From contig CACZJT010000012.1 in assembly GCA_902781565.1 (NCBI GenBank), positions 1 to 41,930 of the forward strand: a DNA stretch of 41,930 nt, in the 5' to 3' direction. Under the pieces are notes generated by a model that had not been told where the DNA came from, did no database searches, and was given only the letters and a program-made list of their open reading frames with translations. The stretch's first letter is position 1; the number at the start of each line of letters is the position of its first letter. Positions 1 through 8,117 of the stretch are shown piece after piece. Origin of the DNA: an uncultured Ruminococcus sp. (GTDB lineage Bacteria > Bacillota > Clostridia > Oscillospirales > Ruminococcaceae). The translations under genes were made by a program, and so were the position numbers.

Positions 1-582
1 GTTTTCATCATGCGGAGCCGCAAGATCGGGTAGGGCGTCGGGGCTGTTATTCCAATAGCTTCCGACCAGTATCGGGATATCGGGGGCGTACTTCCTTATG
101 ACCTCTATGCACTCGTTTGAAACGCGGTTCCATACGTCGATGAAGCGCTGTTCCGTGACCTCGTTGAGAAGCTCGAAAGCCGCGATATCGCTGTATTTCC
201 CGAAGCGCTTGGCAAGCTGTTCCCAGAGGTTCAAGAAGCGCTTCTGGTAGGCTTCGCTCTCGAAGAATCCTGTTTCATTCTCGAAGTGATCGAAAGAGAA
301 GCCCGCGGTCTTGTGCAGGTCGATGATGATGTTAAGCCCGTACTTTTTCGCAAGAAGCACCGCGTTCTCGATACGCTCAAAGCCGTCGTCCTTGTAGGTG
401 CCGTCGTCGTTTTCGAGGATATTGAAGTCTATCGGCAGCCTGATGTGGTCGAGCCCCCAGCCCGCGACATTTGCAAAATCGGGCTCGGTGATGAAGCCGT
501 CAAGACGTTCCTTGCTGTAATCGCACTGGGACATCCAGCCGCCGAAGTTCACTCCTCTTTCAAAGCCTTTCAGTTTCTTCAT
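1..582 (-). CDS. Glycoside hydrolase family 5 (cellulase-like), N-terminal part
   Basis: The first 194 codons are present; the 3' end runs off the window. The start ATG at 582 follows a good AGGAGG site. The protein begins MKKLKGFERGVNFGGWMSQC and has no signal peptide, so it is probably cytoplasmic. Family marks are the RLPIDF strand, IIDLHKTAG (the conserved DLH turn) and FELLNEVTEQ, where Asn-Glu is the expected general acid/base pair of GH5. Such enzymes cleave beta-1,4-glucans or related oligosaccharides; exact substrate cannot be read here. The second catalytic Glu lies outside the window. Confidence 0.88.
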   Translation of the reverse strand, partial: MKKLKGFERGVNFGGWMSQCDYSKERLDGFITEPDFANVAGWGLDHIRLPIDFNILENDDGTYKDDGFERIENAVLLAKKYGLNIIIDLHKTAGFSFDHFENETGFFESEAYQKRFLNLWEQLAKRFGKYSDIAAFELLNEVTEQRFIDVWNRVSNECIEVIRKYAPDIPILVGSYWNNSPDALPDLAAPHDEN

Positions 583-629
583 GTCTGTTCCTCCTTTTAA
601 CCTTGGGTATCGTTCCTTTTCATGTCTGT

Positions 630-673
630 ATTATACTACATTTGCACTTTGAGTTATATCAAAATTATGATAT
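630..673 (-). promoter_or_regulatory. Possible GH5 promoter with operator-like palindrome
   Basis: A TATAAT -10 (630..635 on the minus strand) lies upstream of the GH5 gene without a good -35. Where the -35 should be there is an inverted repeat ATATCA-N6-TGATAT (656..673). A weak -35 overlapped by a palindrome would fit a regulated sugar-hydrolase gene, but no regulator is identified. Confidence 0.35.
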
Positions 674-788
674 TTATATCGTAAATTTAATCATACTGCA
701 CATTTTTGATATTTTTCCCTCTAAACGCTTGTCCGCCTTAAAAAGAACACTTTTTCACTCCATTTTCGTTTTTTCCACACAAAAACCC

Positions 789-817
789 TTGACGTGAGCG
801 AGATAAAATGTTATAAT
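789..817 (+). promoter_or_regulatory. Sigma-A promoter of the phospholipase-like gene
   Basis: TTGACG (789..794), 17-base spacer, TATAAT (812..817). It lies upstream of the GTG start at 851 and rules out translation from the ATG at 794, which is inside the -35 box. Confidence 0.85.
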
Positions 818-850
818 AATAAGACCTATAATAAAAAGGAGGGGAACACT

Positions 851-1444
851 GTGCCATCGTCAGCCGTACACCTTACAGCCGCGGCTTCTGCCGCAGATAC
901 GCTCGGGATAACCGACCGACCGCAGTTCTATCTGGGCTGCATTGCCCCCGACGCCGTGAACATAGGCGGGTTCGCGCCAAAGGATATACGCTACGCCTCC
1001 CATCTTCGCTCACGCGATTACGGAGAGTGGAAGCGCAATATAGCAGACTTCCGCATGGCGAATGACAGCGGCTCCGACTTTATGAAAGGCGTGCTGTTCC
1101 ACCTCTATACCGATATCGCCTGGGACGAGGTCGTTCAGCCTAAGCTCTTTGCGGAGTTTAAGCGGCTCGATATTCCCGATGAGGACTTCACCCGCCGCAA
1201 GTGGCTGGAGCTTGACGGCTTCGATGCCATGCTCATGCGAAGGGACAGCTACCCCCTCATCATATCAGAGCTTCGCCGCGCAGTCCCCGAACCCGTGACC
1301 ACCGTTTCGGCTGAACAGCTTACCGTTTGGCGGGACGAGGTGGCTGACGCACTCCCTCCCGACGCAAAGCCGATATTCCTGAGCGATGAGCATTTAGTCC
1401 TCGCTATGGGACGGGCTGTCGCTCTTATGAACGGCGCGGAATGA
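851..1444 (+). CDS. Zinc-dependent phospholipase C-like protein, 197 aa
   Basis: Start chosen at GTG 851 behind GGAGG, because the only earlier ATG sits in the promoter. The protein resembles the all-helical zinc phospholipase C/S1-P1 nuclease superfamily: an early VHLTAAASAADTL helix, CIAPDAVNI, an SH pair near residue 55, and GVLFHLYTDIAWDEVV, whose H-x3-D spacing fits a metal site. It has no signal peptide, so it is likely intracellular. Similar proteins in clostridia are mostly annotated hypothetical or phospholipase; the substrate is unknown. A second, secreted member of the superfamily is encoded at 35802 behind a very similar promoter. Confidence 0.7.
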   Translation: MPSSAVHLTAAASAADTLGITDRPQFYLGCIAPDAVNIGGFAPKDIRYASHLRSRDYGEWKRNIADFRMANDSGSDFMKGVLFHLYTDIAWDEVVQPKLFAEFKRLDIPDEDFTRRKWLELDGFDAMLMRRDSYPLIISELRRAVPEPVTTVSAEQLTVWRDEVADALPPDAKPIFLSDEHLVLAMGRAVALMNGAE

Positions 1445-1486
1445 AATAACTCACAGCCCTTACAGCAATTGGACGGCTCGCAGGGC

Positions 1487-1515
1487 TTGAAATCGTGACA
1501 CATATTTGTTATAAT
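1487..1515 (+). promoter_or_regulatory. Sigma-A promoter of lon-engB
   Basis: TTGAAA (1487..1492), 17-base spacer, TATAAT (1510..1515), about 55 bases before the lon start. No CIRCE or CtsR-like heat-shock operator is obvious. Confidence 0.8.
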
Positions 1516-1569
1516 AGATATATACCCGCAAGACGGGAAATTGCGATGCATAGGAAAAAAGGAGAAAGT

Positions 1570-4077
1570 ATGGATATCAAGGATAACCTGAAAAAGCTGA
1601 TAGAAACAGCGGAAAAGGACGGAAGTGTCAGACTTCCCTGCATCCCTACCCGCGGGGTCGTGGTATTCCCCGGCTCACAGGCAGTGTTTGAAGTGGGGCG
1701 CAGGAAGTCGGTGTTCTCGGCGAGAAAGGCTCTTGCGGAGGACGGGCTGGTGTTCCTGACCGCACAGTATGACGAGGAACTGGAAAGACCGGCTTCCGCC
1801 GACCAGCTCTATGAGATCGGCACGATATGCTCGGTAAGACAGCTGGTGGATACCGCGGGAAACATCATGCGCTGCACCGTTGACGGCATGGCAAGGGCGA
1901 AACTGACCGAATTCAGCACACGCGGCAATGGCTACAAGGCGAGCGTGACGATACTCCCGAATTACGCCGAGGAGATAGTTCCCGAAAACGAGCTTGAAGC
2001 CTTAAAGCGCGAGGTCAAGGACCGCTACTATGAATTTATCCGCGCCGCAGGTCCCATGACCGACATCACCCCCGAGGAGCTTTATCCCGACGACACGGCG
2101 CTCGACGTGTTCGAGACTATCGCCTTCTCGGTGCCGATAGCCTTCCCCGACAAGCAGGCGATACACACTGCCGATACTCTCTCGGAAAAGCTGTCCGTCC
2201 TCGGCGTGACCCTTGCGAAAGAGACCGACATCGCACGCCTTGAAGCGCAGATACATGAAACAGTGCAGAACGCGGTCAACCGCAATCAGCGCGAGTTCTA
2301 CATACGCGAGCAGATAAACGCCCTGCAAAACGAGCTGGGCGAGGGCGAAGCGGGTGACATGGCGGAGATAGAGGGCTTCAAGAAGAAGCTCGAAGCCATA
2401 AAGCACATCGACGAAGATTCCCGCAAAAAGATCGCTGAGGAGATAGACCGCTACACCCATATGCCCGCATTTTCTCAGGAGTCGGGCACGCTCAGGAGCT
2501 ACATCGACACGGTGCTGACCATGCCCTGGGACGAACTTTCCGCCGAGACCGCCGACGTTAAACGCGCGGAGAAGATACTCGACGAGGATCATTACGGACT
2601 CGAAAAGGTCAAGCAGAGAGTGCTTGAAAACATAGCTGTCCGCCAGCTCTCCCCCGAGGTAAAGGGGCAGATAATCTGCCTTTACGGTCCTCCCGGAGTG
2701 GGTAAGACCAGCGTGGCGAAGTCAATAGCAAGAGCGCTGGACAGGAAGTATGTCCGCGTGGCGCTGGGCGGAGTGCGCGACGAGAGCGAGATACGCGGTC
2801 ACAGAAAGACCTACGTGGGCTCCATGCCCGGACGTATCGTGGCGGCACTCCGACAGGTGGGAGTGAGAAACCCCGTCATGCTTCTTGACGAGATAGACAA
2901 GATATCCCGCGACTTCCGCGGCGACCCTTCCTCGGCTCTCCTCGAAGTCCTCGATTCCGAACAGAACGTGACTTTCCGCGACCACTACACCGAGGTCGCA
3001 TTCGACCTCAGCGACGTGCTGTTCATCACGACTGCCAACAGCCTTGACACCATAGACCCTCCCCTGCTCGACAGAATGGAGATCATCGAGCTTTCGAGCT
3101 ACACCCGCGAGGAGAAGTTCAACATTGCGAAAAAACACCTTATCCCAAAACAGCTCAAAAAGTTCGGCTTGAAGGCTTCGCAGGTGAAGATAAACGACAC
3201 CGCTATCTACGCCATGATAGACAGCTACACCCGCGAGGCGGGCGTAAGAAAGCTCGAACAGCAGATAGCGGCGCTTTGCAGGAAGTCTGCCCGCAGGCTC
3301 GTTGAGGGCGAGGAAAAGATCGCCATAAAATCGGGCAACATCGACAGCTTTTTGGGTCACAAGAAGCACACCGACGACTACTACATCAAGACCCCCTCGG
3401 TGGGCTGCGTGAACGGACTTGCGTGGACATCGGTGGGCGGTGTGATAATGCCCCTCGAAGTCCTTGTGCTCGACGGCAAGGGCAAGATACAGCTCACGGG
3501 GTCCTTGGGCGATGTCATGAAGGAATCCGCACAGCTGGCTGTCAGCAACGCAAGACAGCTCGCCGACAAATACGGTATAGACAAGAGCTTCTACGAGAAC
3601 AAGGACATACACATTCACGCCCCCGAGGGCGCTACCCCAAAGGACGGTCCCTCCGCAGGCGTTACCATGCTCACGGCGCTGATATCGGCGCTTTCGGGGA
3701 TAAACGTCCGCCCCGATGTGGCTATGACGGGCGAGATAACCCTCACGGGCAGAGTGCTCCCGATAGGAGGCTTGCGTGAAAAGACTATGGCGGCTTACAA
3801 GGCAGGCATGAAGACCGTAGTGATCCCCCATGCCAACGAAGGCGATCTCGATGATGTTGAGCCTATCGTAAAACAGAACGTGGAGTTCAGGCTCGCGGAC
3901 ACCATCGAGGACGTACTTAAAGTCGCCCTCATCACCGAACCCGAGAAGTCCGCGCCCGCAGACAGCACTCCCGAGAATGAAAAGCCCGCAGTCAGACGCA
4001 GGCGCGGCAGACCGCCCAAGAACGCTCCCGTTCCGCAGCCCACTGCCGAAACGGTCACGGAAGCAGGCAGCATATGA
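1570..4077 (+). CDS. lon: ATP-dependent protease Lon (LonA type)
   Basis: 835 residues from ATG 1570 behind AAGGAGAAAG; an upstream in-frame ATG at 1495 lies in the promoter. Order of domains: substrate-binding N-domain (about 20-215), coiled linker, AAA+ module with Walker [10 protein letters not shown] at 373-381 and Walker [11 protein letters not shown], then the S16 protease domain with the Ser-Lys dyad Ser695 ([11 protein letters not shown]) and Lys738 ([11 protein letters not shown]), 43 residues apart as usual. It degrades damaged and regulatory proteins in the cytoplasm. The gene overlaps engB by four bases (ATGA), so the two are coupled. Unusual: a basic Pro-rich tail with an AT-hook-like RRRRGRPPK at 809-817. 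Confidence 0.98.
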   Translation: MDIKDNLKKLIETAEKDGSVRLPCIPTRGVVVFPGSQAVFEVGRRKSVFSARKALAEDGLVFLTAQYDEELERPASADQLYEIGTICSVRQLVDTAGNIMRCTVDGMARAKLTEFSTRGNGYKASVTILPNYAEEIVPENELEALKREVKDRYYEFIRAAGPMTDITPEELYPDDTALDVFETIAFSVPIAFPDKQAIHTADTLSEKLSVLGVTLAKETDIARLEAQIHETVQNAVNRNQREFYIREQINALQNELGEGEAGDMAEIEGFKKKLEAIKHIDEDSRKKIAEEIDRYTHMPAFSQESGTLRSYIDTVLTMPWDELSAETADVKRAEKILDEDHYGLEKVKQRVLENIAVRQLSPEVKGQIICLYGPPGVGKTSVAKSIARALDRKYVRVALGGVRDESEIRGHRKTYVGSMPGRIVAALRQVGVRNPVMLLDEIDKISRDFRGDPSSALLEVLDSEQNVTFRDHYTEVAFDLSDVLFITTANSLDTIDPPLLDRMEIIELSSYTREEKFNIAKKHLIPKQLKKFGLKASQVKINDTAIYAMIDSYTREAGVRKLEQQIAALCRKSARRLVEGEEKIAIKSGNIDSFLGHKKHTDDYYIKTPSVGCVNGLAWTSVGGVIMPLEVLVLDGKGKIQLTGSLGDVMKESAQLAVSNARQLADKYGIDKSFYENKDIHIHAPEGATPKDGPSAGVTMLTALISALSGINVRPDVAMTGEITLTGRVLPIGGLREKTMAAYKAGMKTVVIPHANEGDLDDVEPIVKQNVEFRLADTIEDVLKVALITEPEKSAPADSTPENEKPAVRRRRGRPPKNAPVPQPTAETVTEAGSI

Positions 4078-4778
4078 ACATAAACTGGAGCAACGCAAAG
4101 TTTGTGACCTCTTTCGGGAAACTTTCCCAGCTCCCGCCCTCCGACCGCCCCGAAATATGTTTTTCGGGCAGGTCGAATGTTGGAAAATCGAGCCTGATAA
4201 ACAAGCTCCTGAACCGCAAATCGCTCGCAAGGGTGAGCTCCGTTCCCGGCAAGACGGTCACGATAAACTTCTACGAGCTTGGGGACATCTACCTCGCCGA
4301 CCTGCCGGGATACGGCTACGCAAAAGTGTCCAAATCGGAAAAGCTGGGCTGGAGCGACCTGATAGGCGGCTACCTTGCCGACGGGCGCAGACAGCTGGCA
4401 CTGGTGGTACAGCTCATTGATATGCGCCACGCGCCCTCGAAGGACGACATTCAGATGATAAACTATCTGATAGACAACGAACTGCCGTTCATAATAGCGC
4501 TCACGAAATCCGACAAGCTGAAAAAGACCGAGCGCGAGGCTCGAATGAAAGCCTTCGCACACGAGATACCATGCTTTGAGGACATAACCGTAGTACCTTT
4601 CTCAGCCGTCACGGGAGAGGGAACCGAAGAACTTAGAGCGCTTGCGGAAGAAGCCGTCCGGGGTTTTGAGGCTTACGAGGAGGACGAGGACTTCCCTCCC
4701 CCGCCCGACGACATTCCCGAAGCCGAAATCACCGCTCACACCGATGAAAACGGTTTTCTGATACCGAGGAACAGATAA
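4074..4778 (+). CDS. engB: Ribosome biogenesis GTPase EngB/YsxC
   Basis: 234 residues. All GTPase motifs are visible: G1 GRSNVGKSSLIN, G3 DLPGYG, G4 TKSDK and G5 FSA. The YihA/YsxC family acts in late assembly of the large ribosomal subunit. The lon-engB order with a coupled ATGA junction matches the classic lonA-ysxC pair of Firmicutes. The C-terminus carries an acidic extension after the G domain (EEDEDFPPPPDD) beyond the usual end of the family. Confidence 0.97.
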   Translation: MNINWSNAKFVTSFGKLSQLPPSDRPEICFSGRSNVGKSSLINKLLNRKSLARVSSVPGKTVTINFYELGDIYLADLPGYGYAKVSKSEKLGWSDLIGGYLADGRRQLALVVQLIDMRHAPSKDDIQMINYLIDNELPFIIALTKSDKLKKTEREARMKAFAHEIPCFEDITVVPFSAVTGEGTEELRALAEEAVRGFEAYEEDEDFPPPPDDIPEAEITAHTDENGFLIPRNR

Positions 4779-4785
4779 CAAAAAC

Positions 4786-4817
4786 GTCCGCGCCTATAAA
4801 AAGCGCGGACATTTTTT
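4786..4817. terminator. Bidirectional terminator between engB and spoVT
   Basis: Perfect 8-bp stem GTCCGCGC (4786..4793)/GCGCGGAC (4803..4810) followed by six T on the plus strand and preceded by an A-run that serves the minus strand. It separates the convergent engB and spoVT 3' ends. Confidence 0.9.
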
Positions 4818-5253
4818 ATGCTTCTATCTGTTTTCCAAGGAACATGGCGGCGGCTTTGGTCAGCATTATGTGGCGGTCGTTGGCTTTGACGTCACCGCCG
4901 TTCGACACGAACGCCACAGCACCTGCCACATCACCTGCCGAGATTATCGGCGATACGGCTATAGCCTTGCTGTCAACGCCTTCAATGGGCTTGAGCGCAG
5001 ACCCGTCCTCCTGCGATGAATAGAAACTGCGGGATTCCAGCAGGTCTTCGAGCGCCGCAGAGATACGCCGTTCGGTGTACTCCTTCTTCTGCACCCCCGA
5101 CACCGCAACAACATGGTCGCGGTCGAATATCACCGCGGGTGCACCGCCCAGCTTCGCGATGACCTCACAGGCTTCGGCAGCGTTTTCCAGTTCACCCATA
5201 GCGCTGTACTTCTTGAACACGACCTCGCCCTCGGGACCCGTGTATATTTCGAG
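4816..5253 (-). pseudogene. spoVT: spoVT, C-terminal 145 codons (separated from its start)
   Basis: Reads LEIYTGPEGEVVFKKYSAMG, then the GAF-like domain typical of stage V sporulation protein T, ending in KQIEA. Added to the 33 codons at 16706..16608 it makes exactly 178 residues, the length I recall for Bacillus subtilis SpoVT. In the present orientation it has no start of its own and can only be translated as the tail of the recombinase. Confidence 0.92.
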
Positions 5254-6993
5254 GGGGTCACCCTCACTGATAACATTGACACTAAGAATTTCGCCCTTGC
5301 TTGTGCATACTTGGGCGATTGGTGTGAGGTTGTCGGCTTTCTTAGTGCCTTGATTAAAATTTTGGACTGCTCCTGCCGTTTCAAATTGCAGCTCTTCGGG
5401 AACACCCGTATGCAGAAGCGTATCAATATCGGGTTTCAGCTTGATGTCGATGCGGTCGGTGTAAACGTCTATGCGGTCGAGAATGAAATCCACATCGGCT
5501 TTAGTCAGGCTGTCTTTATTGATTATCGTATCAAAGACCTCCATGACCGTTTTGGCAGTGCGGTTCATAGTTATGATCGCATTGTGCTTATCGGTGGCAA
5601 GCTGTATCTGATTGCGGAAGCCTTCTATCTGCTGCATAAGATCATCGACCTGCTCTTGGTAGACTTCTTCAAGCATATCCTCACGTTCGGGGTGCTTGGC
5701 GATGTCCTTGACGTGCTGACGAGCAAGGAATTTCAGCTCGGTCTTGATGTCCTCTATCCTCTGCAATAGGACTTCCACAACCGTCTTGCTTGAAGAAGTT
5801 TCTTTCTGCTCCTTATCAATGGATTCTTGCAGCTGTTCGAGCATGGCTTCGGAATTGTCTCTGACCTTCTGAACAAATGATTTCAGCAGTTCATCAAGCA
5901 TATCAACTCTTGTATGGTGAGAAGAACAGCCTTTTGTGCCACGTCTGTGATACGTTCCGCAGCGGTAGGCTTGCGGTATATCGCCACGGCTCATGGAAAA
6001 CATGGGAGAACCGCAGTCACCGCAGAACAGATGTCCTGTGTAGACATTGTCGAACTTTTTGACACCTCTGTAATTGGAGCGCGAACGCTCCTTCATCTGC
6101 TCCTGCACAACAGAGAACAGCTTGTAATCCACGATAGGCTGATGATTGTTAGCGATTACGATATGATCTATCTCTTGCAGCTTTTCATCGCCGCCGTTTA
6201 TCTTCTTGCGGCGGTATTTGCGCTGACGGAGCGTGCCGATGTAGAAATCGTTCGACAGTATCTCGCTTATCGTAACAAGGCTCCACTCCGCTTTGGAGCG
6301 AACGGTATACTCCTCGCCCTCGGCTTCCTTGCGCATTTCCTCGGTCTTGCGAGGCGTGGGGATATGCTGATCGGTGAGGTAGTTTGCTATCTTCTTGTAG
6401 CCCCAGCCGTCAGCGTAAAGCTGAAATATCTTGCGAACGATCTCGGCGGAAGGCTCGTCAACGGCGAATTTCATGGTCTTTGTATTGGTCATGACATAAC
6501 CATAGGGAACGGCGCATATCCACTTTCCCTCTTTCTGTCGGCTGCTGATGACCGCTTTGACCTTCTTAGAGGTGTCCGTGACGGGCATTTCGTTCACAAG
6601 GAAACGGAACTGTATCGCCATCCACTCGTCCGAGGTCGGAAAGTCGATACCGTCCCCGATAGAGATTATGCGCATACCCGCGTCGCGCAGGTCTTCAAGC
6701 TCCACAAGTCCCCTGCTGGTACGGCGGGAGAATCGGGAAAAGTCTTTGATGATGAGTATGTCATACTCTCCGCGGAACAATTTCTTACGGAGCTTCTGAT
6801 AGTCCTCACGCTGTTCAAAGGTGTAGCCTGAACGGTCACGGTCAGCATAGAAATCAAGCGCAGAATCGGGAAATGTCCGTGCAACGTAGTCGGATATAAT
6901 CGCTTTCTGATTCTCGATGGAAGTATTGTCCTTGTCCATTTCTTCATCGACGGATATTCGGCAGTAGCCCGCGATCCTGAACTTCTCGTCCAT
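4816..6993 (-). CDS. Large serine recombinase fused in frame to the C-terminal part of SpoVT
   Basis: 725 residues, ATG 6993 behind AAAGGAG. Residues 1-150: resolvase domain with catalytic Ser14 (GYCRIS) and SRFSRR motif. Then the recombinase domain (GKWICAVPYGYVM, IFQLYADGWGYKKIA), a zinc ribbon (CGDCGSPMFS...RCGTYHRRGTKGC) and a long coiled coil. Residues 581-725 are not recombinase: they are the SpoVT C-terminal part, beginning LEIYTGPEGEVVFKKYS and containing the GAF-like domain. The junction SEGDP|LEIY is the attachment site. After excision the recombinase would instead end after 26 element-encoded residues (606 in all). Catalytic features look intact, so it is probably active. It has its own sigma-A promoter. 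Confidence 0.95.
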   Translation of the reverse strand: MDEKFRIAGYCRISVDEEMDKDNTSIENQKAIISDYVARTFPDSALDFYADRDRSGYTFEQREDYQKLRKKLFRGEYDILIIKDFSRFSRRTSRGLVELEDLRDAGMRIISIGDGIDFPTSDEWMAIQFRFLVNEMPVTDTSKKVKAVISSRQKEGKWICAVPYGYVMTNTKTMKFAVDEPSAEIVRKIFQLYADGWGYKKIANYLTDQHIPTPRKTEEMRKEAEGEEYTVRSKAEWSLVTISEILSNDFYIGTLRQRKYRRKKINGGDEKLQEIDHIVIANNHQPIVDYKLFSVVQEQMKERSRSNYRGVKKFDNVYTGHLFCGDCGSPMFSMSRGDIPQAYRCGTYHRRGTKGCSSHHTRVDMLDELLKSFVQKVRDNSEAMLEQLQESIDKEQKETSSSKTVVEVLLQRIEDIKTELKFLARQHVKDIAKHPEREDMLEEVYQEQVDDLMQQIEGFRNQIQLATDKHNAIITMNRTAKTVMEVFDTIINKDSLTKADVDFILDRIDVYTDRIDIKLKPDIDTLLHTGVPEELQFETAGAVQNFNQGTKKADNLTPIAQVCTSKGEILSVNVISEGDPLEIYTGPEGEVVFKKYSAMGELENAAEACEVIAKLGGAPAVIFDRDHVVAVSGVQKKEYTERRISAALEDLLESRSFYSSQEDGSALKPIEGVDSKAIAVSPIISAGDVAGAVAFVSNGGDVKANDRHIMLTKAAAMFLGKQIEA
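5250..5282 (-). other. Attachment site, spoVT 3' side (att half-site plus element arm)
   Basis: The crossover dinucleotide (GA on the minus strand) is at 5258..5259 inside GAGGGTGACCC. Bases 5260..5282 are the element arm, containing AACATTGACAC; bases below 5258 are spoVT. The arm is an inverted copy (19 of 23) of the arm at 16589..16611. Confidence 0.85.
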
Positions 6994-7011
6994 AACACTC
7001 TCCTTTCTGTA

Positions 7012-7077
7012 AATGTTGTTTATATAATGCTATATTTACTATATCAACATTGTACCACGTTCGACAGGATTTGTCAA
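7012..7077 (-). promoter_or_regulatory. Recombinase promoter with inverted repeat
   Basis: TTGACA (7072..7077, minus), 17-base spacer, TACAAT (7049..7054): a strong sigma-A promoter 56 bases before the recombinase start. A 7-bp inverted repeat AATGTTG (7012..7018)/CAACATT (7045..7051) overlaps the -10. CAATGTTG also occurs in the att arm, hinting at autoregulation. Confidence 0.8.
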
Positions 7078-7105
7078 GAGGGTTTTGAAGATTTTGGCGC
7101 GCTCG

Positions 7106-7330
7106 TTACAGATTTCTCAATATCAGCCCCTCGGCACACCCAAACAGATCACCCCCTCCCGACAGAAAAAACACGACTTTACATTTCTTATTAGCATTTG
7201 ACAGCAGCCTCTCGGTCAGCTCGGTACGATCATACATCTGCTGTTCCTCATTCGTGAGCCACACCTCAATGTAGCCCTTATTCTGCTTGTTATATATTTC
7301 CAATGAATAAGCCCCCTTTTTCTTTATCAT
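7106..7330 (-). CDS. Small unknown protein, 74 aa, upstream of the recombinase
   Basis: Starts MIKKKGAYSLEIYNKQ at ATG 7330 with only a weak AAAGAG ribosome site. The sequence reads like a real small protein (mixed charged and hydrophobic, with a VVFFLSGGGDLF strand-turn), points toward the recombinase gene and ends just before its promoter. I do not recognise the family. In this position a recombination directionality factor or a small regulator is conceivable, but nothing in the sequence proves it. Confidence 0.55.
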   Translation of the reverse strand: MIKKKGAYSLEIYNKQNKGYIEVWLTNEEQQMYDRTELTERLLSNANKKCKVVFFLSGGGDLFGCAEGLILRNL

Positions 7331-7401
7331 TAACTCTTTGGGTGATCTTATTCATTGTTAACTTGTACTTCCTATCAATTTGATCCTTTCATAATAATGC
7401 A

Positions 7402-7487
7402 GGCGCTTTCGGTCAGCCCCGATAATGACGGTCACGGGGCCGGCGAATACGCGGAGTAGGAGGGCTCCGCGTATGACCGGAGCGCCC
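7402..7487. ncRNA. Candidate three-way-junction structured RNA
   Basis: In the 285-base gap between 7331 and 7615. Outer helix P1: GGCGCTTTCGGTCA (7402..7415) with TGACCGGAGCGCC (7474..7486), 13 pairs and one bulge. P2: GCCCCG (7416..7421)/CGGGGC (7435..7440). P3: TACGCGGAG (7448..7456)/CTCCGCGTA (7465..7473), perfect 9 bp. Helices abut at two of the three junction strands. A plus-strand terminator lies about 100 bases downstream, so the plus strand is the likelier transcript; no clear promoter seen. Family not recognised. Confidence 0.5.
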
Positions 7488-7529
7488 AATAACTAATTGC
7501 TTACTTTTGCATATTCAATTTTTATAAAA

Positions 7530-7571
7530 TATTCTGTTGTAAGTATTCAGTTGTAAGATATTCAATTGTAG
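7530..7571. repeat. Three tandem 13-14-bp direct repeats
   Basis: TATTCTGTTGTAAG (7530..7543), TATTCAGTTGTAAG (7544..7557) and TATTCAATTGTAG (7559..7571), in AT-rich DNA. Iteron-like; a protein-binding array is possible. Confidence 0.6.
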
Positions 7572-7583
7572 CAATTAATTCTT

Positions 7584-7610
7584 AGTGCAGGAGGCGAAAC
7601 TGCACTTTTA
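7584..7610 (+). terminator. Rho-independent terminator (plus strand)
   Basis: Stem AGTGCAG (7584..7590)/CTGCACT (7600..7606) followed by TTTTATC. The adjacent gene is on the minus strand, so this serves a plus-strand transcript, possibly the structured RNA at 7402. Confidence 0.65.
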
Positions 7611-7615
7611 TCATT

Positions 7616-8029
7616 TTATGTTTTGGATTCCTCGGGCTTGTTCTCGTCCTCCAATATTTCATCTATATCACTTTCCGAATCGGACTTATCTTCGGGTGCA
7701 GTTTTTCTCTTATACCTCTTTTCGAGCTTCTCTTTCAGAGCATTAATGCGCTCGGATTCGTGTTCCTCGATTTCCTTAACATGATTGGCTTCGAGCTGTT
7801 TCAAAGCCTCGACTGCACCCTTGTTGCGCTCGGAAGTCATGATCTTCTTGAACCATTCCTTGACCTCATTCTCGGTGGTTTGCGAACCGAAAATGGGTGA
7901 GCAAAGCTCATAGAACAGTTCCTTTCTCTCGTTCAGCGCCTTTTCATCTTCCTCCGCGAACTCTTGATTGAGCTTTTCAAGCGCTTCGATGCTCGGTTGC
8001 AAAGCCTTCTTTTTCTCCTCGATGCTCAT
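7616..8029 (-). CDS. Unknown charged helical protein, 137 aa
   Basis: Begins MSIEEKKKALQPSIEALEKL at ATG 8029; no strong ribosome site is visible. The protein is almost entirely predicted helix or coiled coil, with a basic stretch (KEKLEKRYKRKTAPE) and a very acidic tail (SESDIDEILEDE). A longer reading to 8173 would add a Phe/Leu-rich segment that is antisense to cas8c and is rejected. The start abuts the point where cas8c homology breaks off, so the gene may itself have been joined here by the rearrangement. Function unknown. Confidence 0.55.
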   Translation of the reverse strand: MSIEEKKKALQPSIEALEKLNQEFAEEDEKALNERKELFYELCSPIFGSQTTENEVKEWFKKIMTSERNKGAVEALKQLEANHVKEIEEHESERINALKEKLEKRYKRKTAPEDKSDSESDIDEILEDENKPEESKT

Positions 8030-8117
8030 TATCCCGGACAGAACAGCCTGCCAGATACTAAAGGCATGGCTCAACAGGAAATACAGAAAACAGAAAAAAA
8101 AGGAGGAAGATCTGATA

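Noticed and set aside
603-797. 64-residue plus-strand frame
   Set aside because: AT-rich promoter region, no ribosome site, residue composition of non-coding DNA.
794-850. Upstream ATG giving a longer phospholipase-like protein
   Set aside because: The codon overlaps the -35 box, and the added residues cover the -10 box; GTG 851 has the ribosome site.
1495-1569. Longer start for Lon
   Set aside because: Lies within the lon promoter; ATG 1570 has the ribosome site and gives the normal N-terminus.
2722-4230. Long antisense reading frame over lon
   Set aside because: Shadow of a GC-rich coding frame; composition is unlike a protein and it crosses lon-engB.
5130-5426. Minus-strand frame across the att site
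   Set aside because: Out of frame with both recombinase and spoVT.
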